From Rhodospirillaceae bacterium (lineage in GTDB: Bacteria; Pseudomonadota; Alphaproteobacteria; Micavibrionales; Micavibrionaceae), in the NCBI GenBank assembly GCA_003452275.1, contig DMIT01000126.1:1-6237 (forward strand): 6,237 nucleotides of DNA. Direction: 5' to 3'. Shown here piece after piece: positions 1-6,073 of this stretch (its first letter is position 1; every line of letters starts with the position of its first letter). The notes below the pieces were generated by a model. The model made no database searches. It had not been told where the DNA came from and was given only the letters and a program-made list of their open reading frames with translations. Both the position numbers and the translations under genes were made by a program.

Positions 1-1096
1 CACGGCGGGCCAACATGCGGTCGGGGGTGATAAAACAGGCTGTCTGTTGCGGGGTTTCCAGTGTTTCACGGATAGCCAAAGCAATCACCGCGGCCTCTTC
101 GCGCGGGGTTGCGGTTTCGATGATGTTGAGGTCTTTTAATCCTTGGGTAAGGGAGGCATGATCTGTCACCCCGAAGCGGTCGGCAGGGCGCATGACCGAG
201 CGGAGCAATTCGGCGCGGTGGCTGGAACGTCCTGCGGCCTCGGGCCATATGCGGACATCGGCGCGGGTTTTGTTCATACGTTCTAATAAATTCCGCATGG
301 TGGCTTGCGGGTGGGTGTCGGTGATGTTCTCCCAACTCTCGGCCTCTAATTCCACATCCAGACCGGGCAAAATCACCATGCCTTGCGGGAGGCCTGCAAT
401 GGTTTTCAACAATTCGCCGGCGGATGGAATGGAACCGGTCGAACCTGCGGCAATGACCGGTGTTTCCGGTGGATGTTCCCGCCATAATTGCGCCAGTGAT
501 TTCAAAAGACGGTTGCGCCTGTCGGCGGGGTCGATCTGCCCGCGGTCGGCCAGTATCATCGGCCAGTAAGTGGTGATAATCTCTAAAAATTCCAGTGTTT
601 TTTGCCAATGGGTTGCAAGGGTCGCGGGAACGATATCCTGCAACCCTTTAAAATCCAGATCTTCGGTGTGGACGGTATCAATCAGGCGGGCCAGTTCTCC
701 GGCAAGGGACAAGGCCGCATCCAGTCCCAGACTCGGGTCTTTTTTCTGGATCAGCGGGGCGAGTAAAAATTGCCGTTCGATGGAGGATATGGCGGGGGGA
801 ATATCATATCCCGTTGCGCCATATCCCGATAAATAGAGTTCTATTTCTTCGGCATCCACATCACCAATCGGTTGCAGACGGGGCAAGAGCAGCGGCTTGC
901 CTTTGGACAGGCCCAGAAAGGCGTCTCGCAATTCCCGTCCTGCGCGCCGTGTCGGGAGCAAGACCCGCATCCGGGTCAGGGCAAAATCATCGCCCTGATT
1001 TTCCTGACTCATTGTCAGCAACCCTTCCGCCAGACGTTTTAAAAACCCTGTGCCGGAAGGAATGGTGAATAAGCCGTGACGGATGCCGTTGGTCAC
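1..1096 (-). CDS. addB: Double-strand break repair protein AddB, alphaproteobacterial type (N-terminal 365 codons; continues beyond the left edge)
   Basis: AddB pairs with AddA as the cytoplasmic helicase-nuclease that resects double-strand breaks for RecA-dependent repair, the counterpart of RecBCD. The frame is open from the GTG at 1096 to the window edge, giving 365 codons of a protein usually near 1000 residues. Recognisable family segments are 'LFTIPSGTGFLKRLAEGLL' (residues 9-27), 'VLLPTRRAGRELRDAFL' (45-61), 'LLLPRLQPIGDVDAEEI' (69-85), 'PVIAAGSTGSIPSAGELL' (213-230), 'VILPGLDVELEAESW' (241-255) and 'ETATPREEAAVIALAIRETL' (327-346). No Walker A GK[ST] is present where other AddB proteins carry one; this is normal for the alphaproteobacterial branch. 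The C-terminal nuclease domain and its cysteines lie outside the window. The start follows from an in-frame TAG (the pepA stop) four codons upstream. No good Shine-Dalgarno sequence precedes it, so translation is probably coupled to pepA. A later in-frame ATG at residue 29 would cut into the conserved N-terminus. The family call is by recognition, not a search. Confidence 0.88.
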   Translation of the reverse strand, partial: MTNGIRHGLFTIPSGTGFLKRLAEGLLTMSQENQGDDFALTRMRVLLPTRRAGRELRDAFLGLSKGKPLLLPRLQPIGDVDAEEIELYLSGYGATGYDIPPAISSIERQFLLAPLIQKKDPSLGLDAALSLAGELARLIDTVHTEDLDFKGLQDIVPATLATHWQKTLEFLEIITTYWPMILADRGQIDPADRRNRLLKSLAQLWREHPPETPVIAAGSTGSIPSAGELLKTIAGLPQGMVILPGLDVELEAESWENITDTHPQATMRNLLERMNKTRADVRIWPEAAGRSSHRAELLRSVMRPADRFGVTDHASLTQGLKDLNIIETATPREEAAVIALAIRETLETPQQTACFITPDRMLARR

Positions 1097-1105
1097 CTGA
1101 AATGT

Positions 1106-2644
1106 CTAACCATAGAATTTTTCAACAAAGCGGTTAAGCAGTTTCACACCGAACCCGCTGGCAAACGGCACCGGACAGGTCGGGGTGGATTTGCTCATCG
1201 CCACCCCGGCAATGTCCAGATGCGCCCATTTGCGGTCTTTGTCGATAAATTCACCCAAGAATGCGGCGGCTGTGCAGGATCCGCCCATGCGGCCATTCCC
1301 GATATTCTTGATATCGGCGAAAGGTGAATCAAGTTCGCGGCGGAACCCGTCATCCAATGGCATCCGCCATAATTTCTCGCCGGTTGAACCGCTGGCGCTT
1401 TCCAACTGGGCCCACAGGTCGTTGTCATTGACGAACGCGCCGCAATGGTTGAGGCCGAGAGCCACCATAATGGCACCGGTCAGGGTTGCCAGATCAACGA
1501 TCAGTTTCGGGTCATATTTTTCCTGAACATAGGTCAATGCATCCGCCAGAACCAGACGGCCTTCGGCATCGGTGTTCAGAATTTCAACCGTTTTACCGCT
1601 ATAGGATGTGACGATATCGCTCGGGCGCGTGGCTTCGTCCGATATGGAATTTTCGGCCAACGCGACCACGGCCACGACCGGAACCTTACATTTGCGTTTT
1701 GCGATCATCGACATCAGGCCGACAACGGTTGCCGCGCCGCCCATATCCATTTTCATGTCGAGCATCCCTTCGAAGGGCTTGACGTTGAGGCCGCCGCTAT
1801 CAAACGTGATCCCCTTGCCGACGAAAGCCAATGGTTTCTCGGCTTTTTTCGATGCGGCTTTTGTGCCCTTTGCGGCGGCGGATTTCTCGGCACCCGGCCA
1901 GCTCATGACCACCAGACGCGGCGCATGTTCGGAGGCTTGCCCGACCGCGATCAGGCAACCCATTTTCAATTTGGCCAGTTGTTTCTCGTCAAGAATCTGG
2001 ACGCTCACCCCCAGCGGAGTCAGAACCGATTTGATCTTTGCGGCAAAACTTTCGGGGTAAAGGACATTGGGAGGGGTATTGACCAGATCGCGGGTCAGCG
2101 AGATGGATTGTGCCAATGCATCCACCATCTTCGAATCTTTGGCCTGTTGTTTGTCTTGGGATGTCACGATGGTGATTGTTTTAAGCTGGGCGGTTTCTTT
2201 CTCTTTTTTCACCGTTTTAAAATCATCAAAACGATAGGATGCCAGTTGAACCCCGAGCAGGATGGACGAGAGGGCCGCAGCATCGACATCATCGGCATTG
2301 AGAATCGCGGCCTTGACAGCCCCTTGCGCAGACAAGGCTCCCAGCATTTTTCCGCCGATGGTTTCCAGCAGATCGGATGTGAGTTTGTCGCGCTTGCCAA
2401 GCCCCACGATAATGACACGCAATGTATCGGATTTGGGAGGAAGGGCCAAAGACAATGTTTGTCCGGCATCGGCAGCGAATTTCGTATGGTTATCCAGATG
2501 GTGGGCGATCAACCCGCCGAATAGTTTGTCGGCAGCCGCCGCGATCTTTGAAAGTTTTTTGTCGTCATAGACGAAAATGACCGATGTATCGGCTTTGCCT
2601 GTTAATTTTTCAGAGAAATGAATGGCGGGAGACAGGATTGGCAT
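1106..2644 (-). CDS. pepA: Leucyl aminopeptidase PepA (peptidase family M17)
   Basis: This is a complete 512-residue cytosolic aminopeptidase that releases N-terminal amino acids, leucine preferred, from peptides; the family forms hexamers with two metal ions per active site. Residues 1-170 are the variable N-terminal domain and about 180-512 the catalytic domain. All active-site positions are present with the same spacing as in E. coli PepA: metal ligands K277, D282, D300, D359 and E361, and catalytic K289 and R363. The signature 'NTDAEGRL' is at 357-364 and 'FVGKGITFDSGGLNVKP' at 274-290, so the enzyme should be active. Residues 252-270 form an Ala/Lys-rich low-complexity stretch just ahead of the first metal ligand, longer than the equivalent loop in the homologues I know. 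The ATG at 2644 has only a weak purine stretch (GCGAG) upstream. The gene is divergent from lptF, as in E. coli, but is followed 9 bases later by addB rather than holC, and probably shares a transcript with it. Confidence 0.97.
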   Translation of the reverse strand: MPILSPAIHFSEKLTGKADTSVIFVYDDKKLSKIAAAADKLFGGLIAHHLDNHTKFAADAGQTLSLALPPKSDTLRVIIVGLGKRDKLTSDLLETIGGKMLGALSAQGAVKAAILNADDVDAAALSSILLGVQLASYRFDDFKTVKKEKETAQLKTITIVTSQDKQQAKDSKMVDALAQSISLTRDLVNTPPNVLYPESFAAKIKSVLTPLGVSVQILDEKQLAKLKMGCLIAVGQASEHAPRLVVMSWPGAEKSAAAKGTKAASKKAEKPLAFVGKGITFDSGGLNVKPFEGMLDMKMDMGGAATVVGLMSMIAKRKCKVPVVAVVALAENSISDEATRPSDIVTSYSGKTVEILNTDAEGRLVLADALTYVQEKYDPKLIVDLATLTGAIMVALGLNHCGAFVNDNDLWAQLESASGSTGEKLWRMPLDDGFRRELDSPFADIKNIGNGRMGGSCTAAAFLGEFIDKDRKWAHLDIAGVAMSKSTPTCPVPFASGFGVKLLNRFVEKFYG

Positions 2645-2685
2645 ATTTTGGCTCGCTTGGTTGGGGGCGGTTGTGGTCTATTCGG

Positions 2686-2696
2686 TTATCTGATAA
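2686..2696. promoter_or_regulatory. 11-base palindrome TTATCTGATAA, possible operator
   Basis: TTATC and GATAA are perfect inverted arms around a single central T. The site lies between pepA and lptF, next to the overlapping -10-like sequences at 2698-2705, where a dimeric regulator could affect both genes. The 5-base arms in an AT-leaning region could arise by chance. Confidence 0.25.
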
Positions 2697-2697
2697 A

Positions 2698-2724
2698 TCT
2701 ATACTGGAACCCCGCTCTGTTCAA
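2698..2724 (-). promoter_or_regulatory. Possible sigma-70-type promoter for pepA-addB
   Basis: On the minus strand, TTGAAC (2724-2719) and TATAGA (2703-2698) each match 4 of 6 consensus bases. They are separated by 15 bases, shorter than the preferred 17. Transcription would start near 2691, leaving a leader of about 47 bases before pepA. The -35 element lies inside one copy of a direct repeat. A plus-strand TATACT (2700-2705), a good -10 by itself, overlaps the minus-strand -10, but no matching -35 is visible for lptF. This call rests on motif matching by eye. Confidence 0.3.
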
Positions 2725-2737
2725 CCCATCTGTTCAA
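2716..2737. repeat. Tandem direct repeat TCTGTTCAA in the pepA/lptF intergenic region
   Basis: TCTGTTCAA occurs at 2716-2724 and again, identically, at 2729-2737, separated by 4 bases (13-base period). It lies between the divergent pepA and lptF starts, and one copy contains the possible pepA -35 element. A transcription factor binding site is one reading. The sequence alone cannot identify the regulator, and a chance duplication is not excluded. Confidence 0.5.
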
Positions 2738-2781
2738 GAAAGCCTGATGGATTGCAGAAGCAATCGGGGTTGTTTTTTGAA

Positions 2782-3906
2782 ATGAGAATTATCGACCGTT
2801 ACATTTTTCGTCATACTTTGATCGCCACTGTTTTTGTGACACTGGTTCTGGCGGCGCTTGTCTTTTTGATGCAGTCTTTGAAATTCATTGACCTGGTCGT
2901 GAATTCGGGAGTTTCGGGTCTTTTCATCTGGTTGCAGACCTTTCTGTACCTGCCGGGATTTTTTGAAATCATTATGCCGATCGGGATGGTCGCCGGTGTT
3001 TTATTTATTTATAACCGCCTGACCATGGACAGCGAATTGATCGTGTTGCGGGCGTTAGGGTTCTCGCCGTTCCGGCTGGCACAACCGGCCTTGGTTTTGG
3101 CGGTCATGCTGGGGCTTTTGCTGTTTTTGACCATGGGCTGGATCGCCCCGATCAGCAAATCCGAGGCCATGAGTTTGCGTCAGGATATTCGCGCCCAAAT
3201 GACCTCGCTTATCTTCCGCGAGGGCATTTTTAACGAAGCAGGCTCCAATTTGATGGTCTATATCAGAGATCGCGATAATAAAGGCCGGTTGCATGGTCTG
3301 GTCATTCATGATTCCCGTGATGACAGCAAACCCGCCTCCACCGTGATTGCGCGAAGCGGGGTGTTGGTGTCCAGTAAAGCAGGGCAACAAGTGCTGGTCT
3401 ATGACGGTTCCCGTCAGGAAGTTGACCCCAAAACCGGTGTGATGCGCCGCCTTGATTTCGATCAGTACACGATTGACTTGCCGCAAGCAGAAAAAGAAAA
3501 GAAGGAACGCTGGCAGGAACCTGATGAACGCACCACCAGCGCCCTGATCTCCGGCCTTTCCGATAAAGGGGCCGAAAGCAATTCCAATCGCCGCCAGTTG
3601 CGGATTGAATTGCAAAAAAGATTCCTGTTGCCTTTTCTGGTTCCGGGGTTTGCTTTGATCGGCCTTTCGCTGTTGCTGATCGGAAACCACGACCGGCGCG
3701 GCCAGAACCGCAAGGTGTTAATGGCGGTGTCCAGTGTGGTGTTGCTCGAGATCATGTTTCTGGGAAGCTATAATCTGGCAAAGCAATCCCCTGCCGGATT
3801 CCCGTTGATGTTGTTGACCGTTTTATTGCCTTATATTGTAGCGATCATTGCATTCTACAAAGAGAATATGATCCGTCGCGCCGGGGAAGGGGGGAACGCC
3901 GCATGA
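2782..3906 (+). CDS. lptF: LPS export ABC transporter permease LptF
   Basis: LptF is one of two inner-membrane subunits of the LptB2FG transporter, which extracts LPS from the inner membrane and passes it to the LptC-LptA-LptD bridge. The 374-residue product has the family layout: three membrane segments near residues 12-36, 50-78 and 97-122, a periplasmic jellyroll domain from about 123 to 278, and three more segments near 282-301, 311-330 and 340-358. 'MRIIDRYIFRHTL' at the N-terminus and 'RLTMDSELIVLRALGFS' (79-95), a cytoplasmic loop region expected to contact the LptB ATPase, are typical. The start at 2782 is chosen because the family motif begins there. The same frame is open back to 2584, but that part lies over the pepA start and reads as non-protein-like. 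No proper Shine-Dalgarno is seen; the leader is T-rich, with GGGG 12 bases before the ATG. Residues 235-249, before TM4, are unusually charged (EKEKKERW). The TGA overlaps the lptG start. Confidence 0.95.
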   Translation: MRIIDRYIFRHTLIATVFVTLVLAALVFLMQSLKFIDLVVNSGVSGLFIWLQTFLYLPGFFEIIMPIGMVAGVLFIYNRLTMDSELIVLRALGFSPFRLAQPALVLAVMLGLLLFLTMGWIAPISKSEAMSLRQDIRAQMTSLIFREGIFNEAGSNLMVYIRDRDNKGRLHGLVIHDSRDDSKPASTVIARSGVLVSSKAGQQVLVYDGSRQEVDPKTGVMRRLDFDQYTIDLPQAEKEKKERWQEPDERTTSALISGLSDKGAESNSNRRQLRIELQKRFLLPFLVPGFALIGLSLLLIGNHDRRGQNRKVLMAVSSVVLLEIMFLGSYNLAKQSPAGFPLMLLTVLLPYIVAIIAFYKENMIRRAGEGGNAA

Positions 3907-5003
3907 TGACATTCCTCAATTCGACCCTGTCACGATATTTGACCCGTATCTATGTTCTGAATTTTTTGGGATTGCTGGCAATTTTGCTGGGGGTTGTTTA
4001 TTTGTTCGAAACGGTCGAACTGCTGCGCCGTGCGGGGAAGCAAGGGGATGTGCCGTTATCGCTGGTCTTTGGCATGGCTTTTTTGAAACTGCCGGATGTG
4101 GCGGCAACCATTTCTCCTTTTGCCATTCTGTTTGCGGCCCTCTATAGTTTCTGGCAATTATCCAAGCGGTCGGAACTGGTGGTTTTGCGCTGTGCCGGCA
4201 TATCGGTATGGCAATTTCTGGGGCCGATTATCCTGAGTGCCATGGCGATTGGCGTCATCATGGTGACCATCATGAACCCGATCAGCGCGGCGATGTTTAC
4301 GCAATATTCTGCGCTGGAACGCGTCCATTTGCGCAAAGAACAGGGCAATGTGATCGCGGTGTTCAAGCAAGGCCTGTGGCTGCGGCAGGAAACTGACAAA
4401 GGATATGCGATCTTTCATGCCGATAATATTTCTCCGGACTGGCGGTTGCGCGGGGTGACGGTGTTATCCTTTGATAAGGAAAACAGATTTCAGGAAAGAA
4501 TGGATGCGCCGATGGCGATGTTGCAATCCGGAAACTGGGTGCTGCATGACGCTTTCCTGAATATTCCCGGCTATCCCGCCAAGAAATCGACCTCGGCAAC
4601 TCTTCGTACCGACCTGACCCCGAAAGATATCGAGGAAAGTTTTTCCAGTCCTAAATCGATGGGATTCTGGAGTATGACCTCTTTTATCGAAACACTGGAT
4701 GCCACAGGTTTTGATTCAACGCGGGTGCGCATTCATTTTCAATCCTTATTGTCCCAGCCTTTCCTATATGCTGCTATGGTTCTGCTGGCGGCGTGTGTGG
4801 CGTTGCGTCAGCAACGGCAGGGGCAGACCTTGATTTTCCTTGTGATCGGGGTGATGACAGGATTTATTGTCTTCATTATGTCCAATTTCTTGCAGGTATT
4901 GGGTGCGTCCCATCAATTGCCTGTCTTTCTGTCGGCATGGAGTCCGGCCATGATTTTTACCTTGCTCGGGACTGCCGTCCTGCTGACTCTGGAAGATGGC
5001 TAG
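3903..5003 (+). CDS. lptG: LPS export ABC transporter permease LptG
   Basis: LptG is the second membrane subunit of LptB2FG and forms with LptF the lateral gate through which LPS leaves the inner membrane. The 366-residue product has predicted membrane segments near 18-36, 56-84 and 100-125, a periplasmic jellyroll domain from about 130 to 278, and segments near 281-300, 306-328 and 342-362. 'LSRYLTRIYVLNFL' (9-22) and 'FWQLSKRSELVVLRCAGIS' (83-101), including the coupling-helix region for LptB, are characteristic. The start overlaps the lptF stop in ATGATGA; a second in-frame ATG follows at 3906. AAGGGGGG at 3887-3894 lies 8 bases upstream and is a good ribosome binding site inside lptF, so the pair is translationally coupled. 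LptD and SurA, which often follow lptFG in alphaproteobacteria, do not follow here, and the LptB and LptC genes must lie elsewhere. Confidence 0.95.
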   Translation: MMTFLNSTLSRYLTRIYVLNFLGLLAILLGVVYLFETVELLRRAGKQGDVPLSLVFGMAFLKLPDVAATISPFAILFAALYSFWQLSKRSELVVLRCAGISVWQFLGPIILSAMAIGVIMVTIMNPISAAMFTQYSALERVHLRKEQGNVIAVFKQGLWLRQETDKGYAIFHADNISPDWRLRGVTVLSFDKENRFQERMDAPMAMLQSGNWVLHDAFLNIPGYPAKKSTSATLRTDLTPKDIEESFSSPKSMGFWSMTSFIETLDATGFDSTRVRIHFQSLLSQPFLYAAMVLLAACVALRQQRQGQTLIFLVIGVMTGFIVFIMSNFLQVLGASHQLPVFLSAWSPAMIFTLLGTAVLLTLEDG

Positions 5004-5179
5004 GCCGTTTGAAGATAATAGATACATTTTTGCAACAAATCCCCTGTGACAAAAACGGCAACCCCTTGACCTTGTGTGAATTCCAATGCAATTTGAACAA
5101 AGAATTTTAATTTTTAACAGATTTGTAACCACTCCCTGATGGAATGGTGATGAAGTCTGTTTTTATCGTGGGGTTCAGA
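5004..5179. other. Gene-free stretch between lptG and mlaA
   Basis: I see no convincing coding sequence and no intrinsic terminator here, so transcription from lptFG may run on into mlaA. From about 5091 to 5127 the DNA is AT-rich, which fits a promoter region for mlaA, but no well-spaced -35/-10 pair stands out. TTGACC at 5066-5071 and TTTAAT at 5106-5111 are isolated matches. GCCGTTT (5004-5010) and AAACGGC (5053-5059) are complementary but 42 bases apart. Alternative upstream starts for mlaA lie at 5144 and 5150. Confidence 0.5.
5114..5129 (+). promoter_or_regulatory. CtrA-like binding motif (TTAA-N7-GTAAC) ahead of mlaA
   Basis: TTAA at 5114-5117, seven bases, then GTAAC at 5125-5129 differs by one base from the TTAA-N7-TTAAC site of the alphaproteobacterial cell-cycle regulator CtrA. 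It lies about 50 bases before the preferred mlaA start. The match is in AT-rich DNA where such motifs arise easily, and nothing in the window shows that this organism has CtrA. Confidence 0.25.
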
Positions 5180-5911
5180 ATGGGACATGGATTTAAAAAA
5201 TTAATCGCTTTAAGTGCAGTCGGGCTTTTGCTGACGGCATGTGCGAGCAAAGGGGCAAATGACAGCGGTATTTCCGACCCGATCGAAGGGGTGAACCGCG
5301 GCATTTTCAAATTTAACGATGTGGTCGATACCGCGGTGCTGAAACCGGTGGCCGAAGGCTACCGCGCCGGTGTCCCTAAACCTGCGCGTGTCGGTGTTCG
5401 CAATGCTCTGCGTAACCTGAAATCACCGCAAATCGTTGCCAATGACCTGTTGCAGGGCAATGTCACTGCCGCTTGTGATGGTCTGACCCGCTTCCTTGCC
5501 AATACATTATTCGGTCTGGCGGGCACTATCGATGTGGCCGGCGCTGAAGGCGTGAAATATAAAGAGGAAGATTTCGGTCAAACTCTGGGTGTCTGGGGTG
5601 CTGGAACAGGACCTTACGTCGTTCTTCCGTTCTTTGGCCCAAGTTCAGTGCGTGATACGGCTGGTCTGGCGGTTGATATTTATAGCGATCCGGTTCGCCT
5701 GACCCTTGAAAATACTGATCATTATGTCGCCAGCTATACCCGTAGCGCGATCAGCGTAGTTGACCGCCGTGAAGAGCTTCTGGATGTTCTGGCCGATCTT
5801 AAGAAAAACTCGATTGACTATTATGCTGCCATGAAAAGTACATATGTTCAGCGCCGCATAGCCCAGATTTCCAACAATAATCAGAATGCAGACTTGCCGG
5901 ACATGCCATAG
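5180..5911 (+). CDS. mlaA: Outer-membrane lipoprotein MlaA (VacJ), phospholipid retrograde transport
   Basis: MlaA sits in the inner leaflet of the outer membrane as a ring-shaped channel. It lets mislocalised phospholipid leave the outer leaflet for periplasmic MlaC, keeping LPS asymmetry. From the ATG at 5180 the product is 243 residues, close to E. coli MlaA (251). It has a classic lipoprotein signal: a short Lys-Lys n-region, a hydrophobic core and lipobox LTAC with Cys at 21. The next residue is Ala, consistent with outer-membrane sorting. Family motifs follow: 'DPIEGVNRGIFKFND' (33-47), 'VLKPVAEGYR' (53-62), 'EDFGQTLGVWG' (130-140) and 'GPYVVLPFFGPSSVRD' (144-159). The frame is open upstream, with an ATG at 5144 (255 aa) and another at 5150. 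I prefer 5180 because those starts put a second hydrophobic patch before the Lys-Lys, and because GGGG at 5170-5173 is well spaced from 5180. An intrinsic terminator follows 32 bases after the stop. Confidence 0.93.
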   Translation: MGHGFKKLIALSAVGLLLTACASKGANDSGISDPIEGVNRGIFKFNDVVDTAVLKPVAEGYRAGVPKPARVGVRNALRNLKSPQIVANDLLQGNVTAACDGLTRFLANTLFGLAGTIDVAGAEGVKYKEEDFGQTLGVWGAGTGPYVVLPFFGPSSVRDTAGLAVDIYSDPVRLTLENTDHYVASYTRSAISVVDRREELLDVLADLKKNSIDYYAAMKSTYVQRRIAQISNNNQNADLPDMP

Positions 5912-5943
5912 GCCGTTCGGTGCGTATGTCTCGTAAATCATTT

Positions 5944-5969
5944 AAAAGGGGGGCTTGGCCCTCCTTTTT
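5944..5969 (+). terminator. Rho-independent terminator after mlaA
   Basis: The arms AAAAGGGGGGC (5944-5954) and GCCCTCCTTTT (5958-5968) form an 11-bp stem with one G-U pair and a TTG loop, ending in a run of five T. It lies 32 bases beyond the mlaA stop and should end most transcripts coming from lptFG-mlaA. Confidence 0.88.
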
Positions 5970-6013
5970 CCGTTGTATTTATGGACTTGTTATCGTAAGG
6001 AACTATATCGCTC

Positions 6014-6034
6014 ATGCCTCAAAGAGGCATTTTA
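6014..6034 (+). terminator. Second hairpin: weak terminator or leader structure of the mlaC-like gene
   Basis: ATGCCTC (6014-6020) and GAGGCAT (6024-6030) are perfect 7-bp inverted arms with an AAA loop, followed by TTTA. The stem is shorter and the T-run poorer than in the preceding terminator. It could be a backup terminator, or, if transcription starts just upstream, a structured 5' leader for the gene beginning at 6074. No confident promoter was found between 5970 and 6073 to decide between them. Confidence 0.45.
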
Positions 6035-6073
6035 TAGATGTGTAATAAGATATTTTTTTGAGATAGGCCGAAT

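Noticed and set aside
66..608. 180-codon minus-strand open frame inside addB
   Set aside because: It is an out-of-frame reading of addB, rich in Arg, His and Pro; the AddB frame has recognisable family motifs throughout.
1445..2524. 359-codon plus-strand open frame opposite pepA
   Set aside because: It is the antisense shadow of a clearly real, fully conserved pepA; its His/Gly/Gln-rich composition is typical of such shadows.
2671..2705. lptF promoter using TTGTGG and TATACT
   Set aside because: The spacer would be 23 bases, outside the usual range, and no better -35 pairs with TATACT.
2584..2781. 66-codon N-terminal extension of the lptF frame
   Set aside because: It overlaps the pepA coding start on the opposite strand and the intergenic repeats, has no family similarity, and LptF proteins begin at the 'MRIIDRYIF' segment encoded from 2782.
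3055..3690. 211-codon minus-strand open frame opposite lptF
   Set aside because: It is antisense to the periplasmic domain of lptF, without its own recognisable motif or ribosome binding site.
5004..5059. Inverted arms GCCGTTT and AAACGGC after lptG
   Set aside because: The 42-base loop and the absence of a T-run make a terminator unlikely; a 7-bp match over this distance is expected by chance.
5107..5118. TTAA-N3-TTAAC as a CtrA site
   Set aside because: The 3-base spacing does not fit the 7-base spacing of CtrA half-sites; only the overlapping TTAA-N7-GTAAC is kept, at low confidence.
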